In this document: positions 41,544 to 48,066 of the stretch, piece after piece
Layout: each line of letters starts with the position of its first letter
Numbering within the stretch: position 1 is the first letter of the stretch
Assembly: GCA_945833995.1 (NCBI GenBank)
Contig: CAMAGM010000003.1
Span: forward strand, 1 to 48,066
Length of the DNA stretch: 48,066 bases
Reading direction: 5' to 3'
DNA from: an uncultured Prevotella sp.
GTDB lineage: Bacteria > Bacteroidota > Bacteroidia > Bacteroidales > Bacteroidaceae
Position numbers and translations under genes: made by a program
The notes under the pieces: model-generated
Databases searched by the model: none
The model's input: the letters and a program-made list of their open reading frames with translations, nothing else
Told to the model about the DNA's origin: nothing

Positions 41544-44534
41544 TTATTGGTTTGAACTTGTGTTTCTATTCTTTTGCCTCATGGGAAGCACGATGGTGAA
41601 GCGTGTCTCCACCTCCTTGGCCGATTCCACGAGTATCTCTCCACCATGGTTGAGCACTATCTCGCGGCTGAGATACATGCCCACTCCCACTGCCTCGGCT
41701 GTGGTCTTGGTGGTGAAGAACGGGTCGAAAATCTTATCTACTATCGACTGCTCTATTCCTATACCATTGTCGTAAATCGAGATCAGAACGTTGTTGGCAA
41801 TGCTGTCAATGCCAATCGAAAGTCTCACCACAGGCTCGTATGCCTTCTGTTTGTACTTCTTCCTCACGGCATAGATGCTGTTGCCTATCATGCTCATCAC
41901 CACACGGCTTATCTGGTCGCTATCCACTTCTGCCCTCACTTCCTTGTCCGCTCCCTGGACATCGATGCTTATCCCACATTCGGCTATTTCCTTCTTGTAG
42001 TAGGATTGGGTCATCTCGACGTTAAGCCGGCACACTGCCGAGAGGTCGGTGTCAACGATGTTGCACTTGCGCTCCTTGAGCATTTCCTCCATTGCCTTCA
42101 GTATCCTTGTCGTGTTCACTCCGTGCTCCTCAATCTTTGTGAGGTTGGTGTTGAGCATATCAACGATGTCCATGCAGTCGTCGTAGTTGTCGGGAGTCAT
42201 CTTCTCCTCGTCGTCCTCAAGGTTCTCCTTAATGTCCTTGAGAAGCCCGAGGCTCATGTGGGAGAAGTTGTTGACATAGTTCATTGGGTTGAGGATTCTG
42301 TCAACAAGACCCTTCGTCAGCGTTCCCACTGTTGCCATGCGCTCTTGGCGCAACAGCTGGTATTGGGCGGCATTGAGCTCGTCGAGTGCCTTCTCAAGGC
42401 TGTTCGACTTCTCCTCAATCTCGTCTTTCTGCTGCCTTATCTGCGATGTTCGCTCCTCCACGATATTCTCCAACCGCATCTTTTCCTTCAGGAGGCGTGC
42501 CATGCGCCAACGCACCACCACCACTACGAGCAATGCGAAGAGCACTATATATATGAGGATAAAATACCAGCGCATATATACTGGATAGCTCACCATGATG
42601 TCTATCACCGCGGGCTTTATCTCACGTCCGTAGCGGTCGCGTGCCATCACCTCGAAGGTGTAGCTTCCCGAGCGTGGGTTGGAGAGTGTCACCGAGGTCG
42701 CTTTGCTCCATTCCGACCATTTGTCGTCGCTGCTCAGGCGATAACGGTACTCCGTGTCGCCAAGCGTTGAGAACATGTCGGTGGAGAAGTTTATCGTTAT
42801 CGACCTCACGTCGCTCTTGAACGTAAGGCTCTTGAAAGGCATGGTGGCATCAAGTGTTTGGTCGCCCTTGAATCCGCCCCATATCACCGAGTCGTTGTCC
42901 ATCTTCACCTGACGTATGTAGATTTTGGTCTGGTGGTTGTAGTCGTTGTCATTGAATGACGAGTTCCAATTGATAAGCCCAAAGTTTCCACCTATCCATG
43001 CCTGCTCACCGTCGGTGGCAATGGTGCGCACGGAGAGGTCAGCTATTGGGCGCAAAAGCTCGTTCTTGGCAATGAGGTCTTTTGTTTCCGACAAAATCCT
43101 CAGGTGCTTGCCCTCATTGTCGGTTGACCAGATGCTTCCATCGTTTGCTGAGAACACCATGCGTGGAAACTTGTTGTTCTCGAGCATTCCCGCAACCTCA
43201 CTTGCCCTCACCATTGTTCCTTTTGCCTTGTCCCATCTGAGCAATCCTGCTCCTCCGAGCATGTAAACCGTTCCCTCACGCTCGAAAATGGTGTTGTTGA
43301 ACCGGTCGTCGTCGTGTTTCGACGGTGGTGTGATGTGGTTGAGCTTGGAGTAGTCACCTGTGCAATGGAAAACCTGTCCGTAGATGTTGCGCACCCAGAG
43401 AGTCCCGTCTCCACCGTCGATGAACGTTGTCGCCTTCTCTATGGTGTTCACCTTGCGGTTTACGCTTCCTCCTGAGGCAATGTATCTAATGGCGTCAATC
43501 TCGCCCACATAGTAGCTTCCGTTGCCCAATGGGAATGTCGAAACGGTGTGCGACTTTGTCAGTTGGCTCACTTTTCCACCTCTTATTATATATAGGCCTC
43601 CCGCCGTTGATGCGCAAAGGTCGCCATTGGTGTCGAGACAGAGGCTCCAGCAGGAGTTTGAGATGTTTCCCACTTGGGTGAAATGGTTGTCCTTCATGGC
43701 ATACAATCCTCTCAGTGTGCCAACGTATAGCCCATTGGAAGTCTTGCAAATCGACAGCACCTCTCCTGGCAATCCGTCGGTAGCCTTGAAATAAGTATAG
43801 GCAGTGAATATGTCGGTCACGAAGACACCGTCGTCCGTGGCTCCCCACACATTTCCGTAGTCGTCAACGCTCAGTGCGTTTACGTTGTTGTTGCAAAGTC
43901 CCTCACGCTCCGAGAGTTGGTATATTTCCTTGCCATTGCTGTCCAGCATCACTATGCCGCCACCAGCCGTGGCAATAACGGTTGAGCCGTCTTTCAAGGT
44001 CTTCTTCTCGTTGATGGCGTATGTCCCATAACTCTCCTTTATGTCGTTTTCGGCTTTCTCTATCTTGTAGTTGTCCATCGAGTTGTCCTCCAGACCTACG
44101 GTGCCTATCGAGGTGACGAGGATTATCTTGCCTCCCTCTTCCCTTATGTCTGTCACCTCACCGATGAATCCCTTGTTCTTGCTGGAGAATATGGTCTTCA
44201 AGGCAAGCTCGCCATTTGGCTTCGAGGCGAGATAGCCAAACACATTATATCCGCCAACCCATATCCTACCCTTGCTGTCCTCATAGAGTCGGGTGATGCG
44301 GAAAATGCCAGGGGCATGCACCATGTGCCATTTCGACTGGTCGTAGCACATCACGCCCTCGAAGTTCGCAACAAACACTCGTCCCTTGCTGTCGCTGAGA
44401 ATGTCGAAGTTGCGGTTGTGTCCACCATACTCCGCAGGCAAGTAGTTGACGAAGAACGGATGCCCAACAGTAGCCCTTGCCTCTGATGCGGCAAGCGCGA
44501 AGACCATCAGTATCAGAATTATACATCTTTTCAT
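41544..44534 (-). CDS. Propeller-type membrane sensor with degenerate kinase
   Basis: The 996-residue protein resembles the one-component-like sensors of Bacteroidetes. A signal peptide (about 1-21, ending ARA) leads to a large periplasmic propeller region (about 25-560), including DDYGNVWGATDDGVFV, then a Y_Y_Y domain (about 565-645, with YRYRLSSDDKWSEW) and one membrane helix (about 657-677). A coiled coil and a kinase core follow. The H-box reads GLVDRILNPMNY: D745 replaces the phospho-acceptor histidine and R746 the usual glutamate. The ATPase motifs (IGNSIYAV, YDNGIGI, FDPFFTTK, GVGMYLS) remain. No response-regulator or DNA-binding domain is fused, unlike hybrid two-component systems of polysaccharide loci. 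It probably senses a periplasmic ligand and controls the intact kinase encoded next. Confidence 0.9.
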   Translation of the reverse strand: MKRCIILILMVFALAASEARATVGHPFFVNYLPAEYGGHNRNFDILSDSKGRVFVANFEGVMCYDQSKWHMVHAPGIFRITRLYEDSKGRIWVGGYNVFGYLASKPNGELALKTIFSSKNKGFIGEVTDIREEGGKIILVTSIGTVGLEDNSMDNYKIEKAENDIKESYGTYAINEKKTLKDGSTVIATAGGGIVMLDSNGKEIYQLSEREGLCNNNVNALSVDDYGNVWGATDDGVFVTDIFTAYTYFKATDGLPGEVLSICKTSNGLYVGTLRGLYAMKDNHFTQVGNISNSCWSLCLDTNGDLCASTAGGLYIIRGGKVSQLTKSHTVSTFPLGNGSYYVGEIDAIRYIASGGSVNRKVNTIEKATTFIDGGDGTLWVRNIYGQVFHCTGDYSKLNHITPPSKHDDDRFNNTIFEREGTVYMLGGAGLLRWDKAKGTMVRASEVAGMLENNKFPRMVFSANDGSIWSTDNEGKHLRILSETKDLIAKNELLRPIADLSVRTIATDGEQAWIGGNFGLINWNSSFNDNDYNHQTKIYIRQVKMDNDSVIWGGFKGDQTLDATMPFKSLTFKSDVRSITINFSTDMFSTLGDTEYRYRLSSDDKWSEWSKATSVTLSNPRSGSYTFEVMARDRYGREIKPAVIDIMVSYPVYMRWYFILIYIVLFALLVVVVVRWRMARLLKEKMRLENIVEERTSQIRQQKDEIEEKSNSLEKALDELNAAQYQLLRQERMATVGTLTKGLVDRILNPMNYVNNFSHMSLGLLKDIKENLEDDEEKMTPDNYDDCMDIVDMLNTNLTKIEEHGVNTTRILKAMEEMLKERKCNIVDTDLSAVCRLNVEMTQSYYKKEIAECGISIDVQGADKEVRAEVDSDQISRVVMSMIGNSIYAVRKKYKQKAYEPVVRLSIGIDSIANNVLISIYDNGIGIEQSIVDKIFDPFFTTKTTAEAVGVGMYLSREIVLNHGGEILVESAKEVETRFTIVLPMRQKNRNTSSNQ

Positions 44535-44549
44535 AGTTACGTTCTCCTT

Positions 44550-46130
44550 TTATTGTTTCTTCAACTTAATGCGTGGCACGTTGTCGCCTACGTAATAAGA
44601 CCACTCGTCAGCCGTGAAGTCGCGCTTCAGGTTGTCACGAATCATCATTGCCATCTCGTTTGGCGATACCACGATGTGCGACACTGTTCCCGACTCGTCG
44701 CCCACGAGCACGCTGTTGGCGTTTGGCATGTGTACGCAATAAACCCATGACGGATATTCCTTCAGCGTCACAGGCTCACTGTTTATCGACGTGATGTCCC
44801 ACAGCTTCACCGTGCGGTCGTAGCTTGAGGATATCAGTTTGTTGCCGTTTATGGCAAGGCCTGTCACCTGTGAGAGATGGCCCACCAGCTTTCCCCTGCT
44901 GTTTCCGTTCTCATCCACTATGTAGATGTCGCCATTTTTTGTGCCCACTGCCGCCAACTTGTTCTTCTCCGACCAAGCGTATGCCGTTACGGCACCCTTT
45001 ACGAGCATGCGGTCTTGGCTCAACTCGCCGTTCTTGTCAATTGTCCAAACCCCACCGTCCTGTCCAAACACGATGCCGATTCCTTGTATGTTGCCCATTG
45101 CCGACACTTTCTCGGGAAGGTCAACGGATTTCGTTATCTTGCGTGTGGTGGTGTCAAAGAAATACAGTTTCGTCTCCGACGAGATAACGAGGGTGCGATT
45201 GTCAAACGGTTGAATATGCGACCATCCGCTCGTCTCCGGAAGTGCTATTGGGGCAGCCAACTGTCCATTGGCTATTGTCTGCAACAGACCGCCAAACGCA
45301 AGGGCATAGATCACGCCATCTTCGCCAACGCAAACGTCACGATAGTTGCACGTTGGGTTTCTGTCCAGCGATACTGTCTTCCATTCTCCACCGTCCAATC
45401 GCAACTTGCAGATGCCTCCATATCTGCCAACCGACACGAAGTCGCCACTGTCGCCAATAGGAACAATTCGTGACACACCGCCTTTGTGCAACTGGTTTGA
45501 AGTGTAGCTTCCACTGTTTTGTGCCAACGCCTTGAGCATGACGGGAATATCCACCTTGCCATTATAGTCAGTTGTCAGTTTCCATGCCATGTAGGCAAGC
45601 AGTGCCGAGACATCCGTGTTGCCAGCAAGATACTGTATCGACGACAATGAGGCAAGCGAGCGTCCAAGCGCGATATAGCTCAGCGTGTCAGCCACATTTC
45701 GAGAGTGCTCTGCCCTAAGCTGCATACCCACGGCATACTCACGTTGTTGCTCTGCCATGTTTCGTGCCTCCATGGCACTGTCGGCAAACTCCTGGGCCTT
45801 GCGTTGCTCGCTCTCTGCCTTGGCTCTCATCTCGTCGGCTACCTTCATTTGGTAGAGGGCTTCCTCGCGGCGGGTGTTGGATATCGTCATCTGCTGATAG
45901 GCAATATCCTCCATCTGCTTGCTTATTCGCTCCACCACAAACGACGTTCCCTCACGCGTCTCATATTGCCTTACCCTCGTCTGCAAGCTGTCCACCGTGG
46001 CAGTCAGCTTGCTGTTCTTCTGGTATTGCTGATATGCGCTTGCGGCAAAACCTATTGCTGCAATTCCAAGTATGCTTGATATTACCTTATTTCCCACGTC
46101 TCTTATGTCGTTATAAATTGGTCTCGACAA
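44550..46130 (-). CDS. Membrane-anchored WD40-repeat protein
   Basis: The 526-residue protein has an N-terminal membrane helix (about 16-34: ISSILGIAAIGFAASAY), a long charged coiled coil (about 38-150), a short helical segment (SYIALGRSLASLSSIQYLAG) and a beta-propeller (about 205-490). The clearest WD unit is LVGHLSQVTGLAING with SYDRTVKLWDI. The C-terminal tail, RDFTADEWSYYVGD, matches the RNLTxEEWxxYxGD tail seen after WD40 domains in bacterial NACHT/STAND-type signal proteins. The propeller may face the cytoplasm or the periplasm; no signal cleavage site is seen. It lies between the SpoIIE-type regulator and the propeller sensor, with gaps of 35 and 15 bases, so a scaffold role in this signalling unit is likely. 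Confidence 0.85.
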   Translation of the reverse strand: MSRPIYNDIRDVGNKVISSILGIAAIGFAASAYQQYQKNSKLTATVDSLQTRVRQYETREGTSFVVERISKQMEDIAYQQMTISNTRREEALYQMKVADEMRAKAESEQRKAQEFADSAMEARNMAEQQREYAVGMQLRAEHSRNVADTLSYIALGRSLASLSSIQYLAGNTDVSALLAYMAWKLTTDYNGKVDIPVMLKALAQNSGSYTSNQLHKGGVSRIVPIGDSGDFVSVGRYGGICKLRLDGGEWKTVSLDRNPTCNYRDVCVGEDGVIYALAFGGLLQTIANGQLAAPIALPETSGWSHIQPFDNRTLVISSETKLYFFDTTTRKITKSVDLPEKVSAMGNIQGIGIVFGQDGGVWTIDKNGELSQDRMLVKGAVTAYAWSEKNKLAAVGTKNGDIYIVDENGNSRGKLVGHLSQVTGLAINGNKLISSSYDRTVKLWDITSINSEPVTLKEYPSWVYCVHMPNANSVLVGDESGTVSHIVVSPNEMAMMIRDNLKRDFTADEWSYYVGDNVPRIKLKKQ

Positions 46131-46165
46131 ATAAACGTTTGTCTTAACTCCTTAACTCTTAATTC

Positions 46166-47338
46166 TTAATTCTTAATTCTTCTAAGTGTCATGATCGTAA
46201 TGTCGTCGCTCTGTGGCTCCTCGCCTGCGAATGTGTTCACGTCGTTGAGAATCTTGCGTGTCACGTCCTCAGCCTTCTCGTTTGCCATACCCTCAAGCGA
46301 TTTCTCAAGACCCGACTCGTCAAATTGCTCACCATTGGTGTTGAAAGCCTCCGTCACTCCGTCGGTAAACATCACCAACGAGTCGCCCTGCTCCAATTGC
46401 AGCTTCTGCGTGGTGAACACAATGTCGTCAAACATTCCCGCTACAATATCCTGACTGAAAGGCAGCGCCTCCGCCTTGCCCGTTGCGGCACGGATTATGT
46501 AAGGCGGATTATGCCCTGCGTTGGTATATTCCATCACGCCTGTTTTGATGTTGTAGATGCCATAGAACATTGTTACGAACATCGAGTCAACACTCTCGTT
46601 GCAGAGCATCTTGTTCACCGAGGTAAGGCACTCGTCGCTTGGCACGCCACGCATTCCCGTTGCACGGAGCAGGGTGCGGCTGACCGCCATGAAGATAGAG
46701 GCTGGAACACCCTTGCCCGACACGTCGGCAATAACGATGCCCATCCTGTTGTCGTCAATCTTGAAAAAGTCGTAGAAATCCCCGCCCACTTCCTTTGCAG
46801 GTGTCATTGAGGCATAGAGATCCACGTGCTCGGCTATTTCAGCTATTTGCGGCAACTGGCGTGGCAGTATTGCCTGTTGTATCTCGCCTGCCACAACAAG
46901 GTCACCCTTGATCGACTCCAGCTGCGAGTGCTCCTCCTGTGTTTGCTTGATGAACTCTATCTCCTCAATAGCCTTCTCTATTGTTCTCGACAAGTCGTCA
47001 AGGTCGATCGGTTTTGTTGCAAAATCAAAGGCGCCATTGTTCATGGCTGTACGTATGTTGCCCATGTCGCCGTAGGCAGACACCATGATGCACTTCAAAG
47101 CCGGATTGCGCATCTCGTTCAGTTTCGTCAGTAGCGTGAGTCCGTCCATCTCCGGCATGTTGATGTCGCTGAGAATGATGTCAAAGTCTTTTCGCTCAAG
47201 CACCATCTTGAGTGCCTCAAGACCATTGTGCGCAAATGAGAACTCATATTCCCCCTTGCGTATTTTTCTTCTAAAGTATTGTGTCAACAGAATCTCCAAA
47301 TCGAGCTCGTCATCGACACTAAGTATTTTAACTGCCAT
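46166..47338 (-). CDS. Receiver-SpoIIE (PP2C-type) phosphatase response regulator
   Basis: The 390-residue protein couples a receiver domain (about 1-120; acidic pocket D9-D10, phospho-acceptor D58 in LSDINMPEMDG, S87, K109 in TKP) through a coiled-coil linker (about 120-150) to a SpoIIE-family PP2C phosphatase. The latter shows GEIQQAILP, VGGDFYDFF (D187), IADVSGKGVPAS (D205), TDGVTEAF and SDDITIMTL. RsbU/RsbP-like enzymes dephosphorylate anti-anti-sigma (STAS) proteins; no STAS, anti-sigma or sigma gene is in the window, so the target is unknown. It is the first gene of the six-gene operon with the WD40 protein, two kinases, receptor and NRPS. A consensus promoter lies 48 bases upstream. 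Confidence 0.93.
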   Translation of the reverse strand: MAVKILSVDDELDLEILLTQYFRRKIRKGEYEFSFAHNGLEALKMVLERKDFDIILSDINMPEMDGLTLLTKLNEMRNPALKCIMVSAYGDMGNIRTAMNNGAFDFATKPIDLDDLSRTIEKAIEEIEFIKQTQEEHSQLESIKGDLVVAGEIQQAILPRQLPQIAEIAEHVDLYASMTPAKEVGGDFYDFFKIDDNRMGIVIADVSGKGVPASIFMAVSRTLLRATGMRGVPSDECLTSVNKMLCNESVDSMFVTMFYGIYNIKTGVMEYTNAGHNPPYIIRAATGKAEALPFSQDIVAGMFDDIVFTTQKLQLEQGDSLVMFTDGVTEAFNTNGEQFDESGLEKSLEGMANEKAEDVTRKILNDVNTFAGEEPQSDDITIMTLRRIKN

Positions 47339-47385
47339 ATCTATTAACTAAGATTTATCTTTTTAATAATGTAAATAAAACGTTG

Positions 47386-47417
47386 CAAAGATACAACTTT
47401 TATTTCTTTGCGCCAAA
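47386..47417 (-). promoter_or_regulatory. Promoter of the signalling-receptor-NRPS operon
   Basis: On the minus strand TTTG (47417-47414), 20 bp, TATCTTTG (47393-47386) is an exact Bacteroidetes consensus. Transcription should start near 47379, giving a leader of about 40 bases. I found no comparable promoter in the short gaps further down the operon. Confidence 0.75.
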
Positions 47418-47510
47418 CAAATCGACATAAAACTTCACTATTCCATTCAATTTCTCCCCCAAATATGCCATTTTAAAAACATTTGGGACGCAAAAGTGCC
47501 GTATTGTCAA

Positions 47511-47593
47511 GATTGAACATTGAAAATTGAAAATTGAATCGCTACGCATGGTTATTCGGCGCAGCAATTCAATCTTCAATCTTTAATGTTCAA
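47511..47593. repeat. Facing ATTGAA/TTCAAT arms
   Basis: ATTGAAAATTGA-type words at 47511-47539 face TTCAATCTTCAATC-type words at 47567-47593, with a 27-base centre. AT-rich TTTTTAATTC words continue to 47640. It lies between the smalltalk gene and the operon promoter and could terminate the former. The remaining bases of 47418-47510 show nothing else. Confidence 0.55.
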
Positions 47594-47645
47594 CGTTCAA
47601 ATCTCAATTTTTAATTCTTAATTTTTAATTTTTAATTTGTAATCA

Positions 47646-47753
47646 TCACATCATGCAGCTTGTTACTCCCAGTGTGGTAGCTATCGCCGTTGCTATAGAC
47701 ACGATGAGCTGAATAATCAGCTTCCAAGTTTCTTTTTTGTTTACTGTACTCAT
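47646..47753 (-). CDS. Smalltalk protein
   Basis: A 35-codon frame encodes MSTVNKKETWKLIIQLIVSI and continues as ATAIATTLGVTSCMM. This is the smalltalk family of Bacteroidales: a charged KKETWK start, a single hydrophobic helix, and a TLGVTSCM end. The function is not known. These genes usually sit beside an HU-type DNA-binding protein and an N-acetylmuramoyl-alanine amidase gene; here no amidase follows on the minus strand within the window, and what lies upstream (right of the window) is not visible. ATG 47753 is the only plausible start. Confidence 0.85.
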   Translation of the reverse strand: MSTVNKKETWKLIIQLIVSIATAIATTLGVTSCMM

Positions 47754-47783
47754 AGGAAAAAAGAAATTTAAAATTTTCATTAA

Positions 47784-47938
47784 AAGGCTTTGCCTTAAAA
47801 GACTGCGTCTTAAAGAATTTAAAAGACTGCGTCTTAAAGAGTTTAAAAGACTACGTCTTAAAGATTAAAAGGCTTTGCCTTAAAGGCGCTTCGCGCATAA
47901 AGAACTTTGCGGCTATATTCTTTAAGCACGAAGTGCTT
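47784..47938. repeat. Run of mini-palindromes
   Basis: At least six short perfect palindromes with 3-base loops stand in a row: AAGGC-TTT-GCCTT (47784-47796), AAGAC-TGC-GTCTT (47799-47811 and 47823-47835), AAGAC-TAC-GTCTT (47847-47859), AAGGC-TTT-GCCTT (47869-47881), GCGC-TTC-GCGC (47886-47896) and AAGCAC-GAA-GTGCTT (47924-47938). They are linked by AAAG/TTTAAA spacers. No coding frame is supported. Confidence 0.75.
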
Positions 47939-47948
47939 TCACTCTTTA

Positions 47949-48066
47949 GCGAAGCTTTATCGCGAAGCGACTTTCTCTCTTTAGCGAAGCTTTATCGCGA
48001 AGCGACTTTCACTCTTTAGCGAAGCTTTATCGCGAAGCGACTTTCACTCTTTAGCGAAGCTTTATC
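47949..48066. repeat. 35-bp tandem repeat leaving the window
   Basis: A 35-bp unit beginning GCGAAGCTTTATCGCGAAGC repeats with starts at 47949, 47984, 48019 and 48054; the fourth copy is cut by the window edge. Copies differ at one position (CTCTC versus CACTC). Each unit contains the palindrome TCGCGA and self-complementary GCGAAGC/GCTT parts. It continues the mini-palindrome run to its left. There are no spacers, so it is not a CRISPR array. Confidence 0.8.

Noticed and set aside
41574..42770. Plus-strand open frame of 398 codons
   Set aside because: It lies antisense to the kinase core of the propeller sensor, whose motifs are conserved. The translation is rich in histidine, leucine and valine with no family sign.
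47949..48066. Possible CRISPR array
   Set aside because: The 35-bp units abut with no spacers, so this is a plain tandem repeat.

Overview
The window comes from a Bacteroidales bacterium, most likely Prevotella or a close relative. Supporting signs are promoters of the Bacteroidetes type (TTTG, about 20 bp, TAnnTTTG) rather than E. coli -35/-10 boxes, TonB-dependent receptors, a Y_Y_Y/propeller sensor, a smalltalk mini-protein, two short CstA-type permeases in tandem, and methylmalonyl-CoA decarboxylase genes. Genus and species are inference. I saw no tRNA, rRNA, CRISPR array, transposase or phage gene.

Layout. 1-2070: an Abi_2/HEPN abortive-infection-type gene beside 0.8 kb of gene-free, palindrome-rich DNA. 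2071-9219 (minus): a GT2 glycosyltransferase, mtaB, nadC, and an operon of two CstA paralogues plus a small outer-membrane barrel. 9269-13087 (plus): a glycosidase-like lipid-free exported protein, ruvC and a twin-cassette ABC ATPase. 13155-16942 (minus): a WG-like gene, then an operon mce-mmdA-(structured 0.2 kb element)-51-codon gene-mmdC that lacks the membrane sodium-pump subunit. 17001-20402 (minus): a TonB-dependent receptor and a GNAT protein. 20469-22998 (plus): nitroreductase, DUF2520, KdsC-like phosphatase and Maf. 23146-25934 (minus): pyrB-pyrI-glyA. 26050-28412 (plus): a class A penicillin-binding protein. 28580-30857 (minus): mltF and a wecB-like gene with altered active-site residues. 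30949-34158 (plus): hisG-hisD-hisC.

The most striking region is 34242-47417. It is one tightly packed minus-strand operon of six genes behind a consensus promoter: a receiver-SpoIIE phosphatase, a membrane-anchored WD40 protein, a 996-residue propeller sensor kinase whose H-box histidine is replaced by aspartate, a small soluble histidine kinase with an intact H-box, a TonB-dependent receptor with a TPR-like N-terminus, and a single-module non-ribosomal peptide synthetase. The synthetase reads C-A-PCP-(second carrier-like domain)-thioesterase, and its thioesterase has a cysteine nucleophile (GYCIG). Gaps are 0-35 bases, so sensing, envelope uptake and peptide (or acyl-amino-acid) synthesis appear to be made as one unit. 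I know of no described system with this set.

Two sequence-level themes recur. Many intergenic gaps hold degenerate short direct repeats arranged as facing arms, each gap with its own word (GGAGTTAAA, AATTAAGAATT, GTTGACAAGTT, TTTGAAGGG). The right edge holds a smalltalk gene followed by a run of mini-palindromes that passes into a 35-bp tandem repeat leaving the window.
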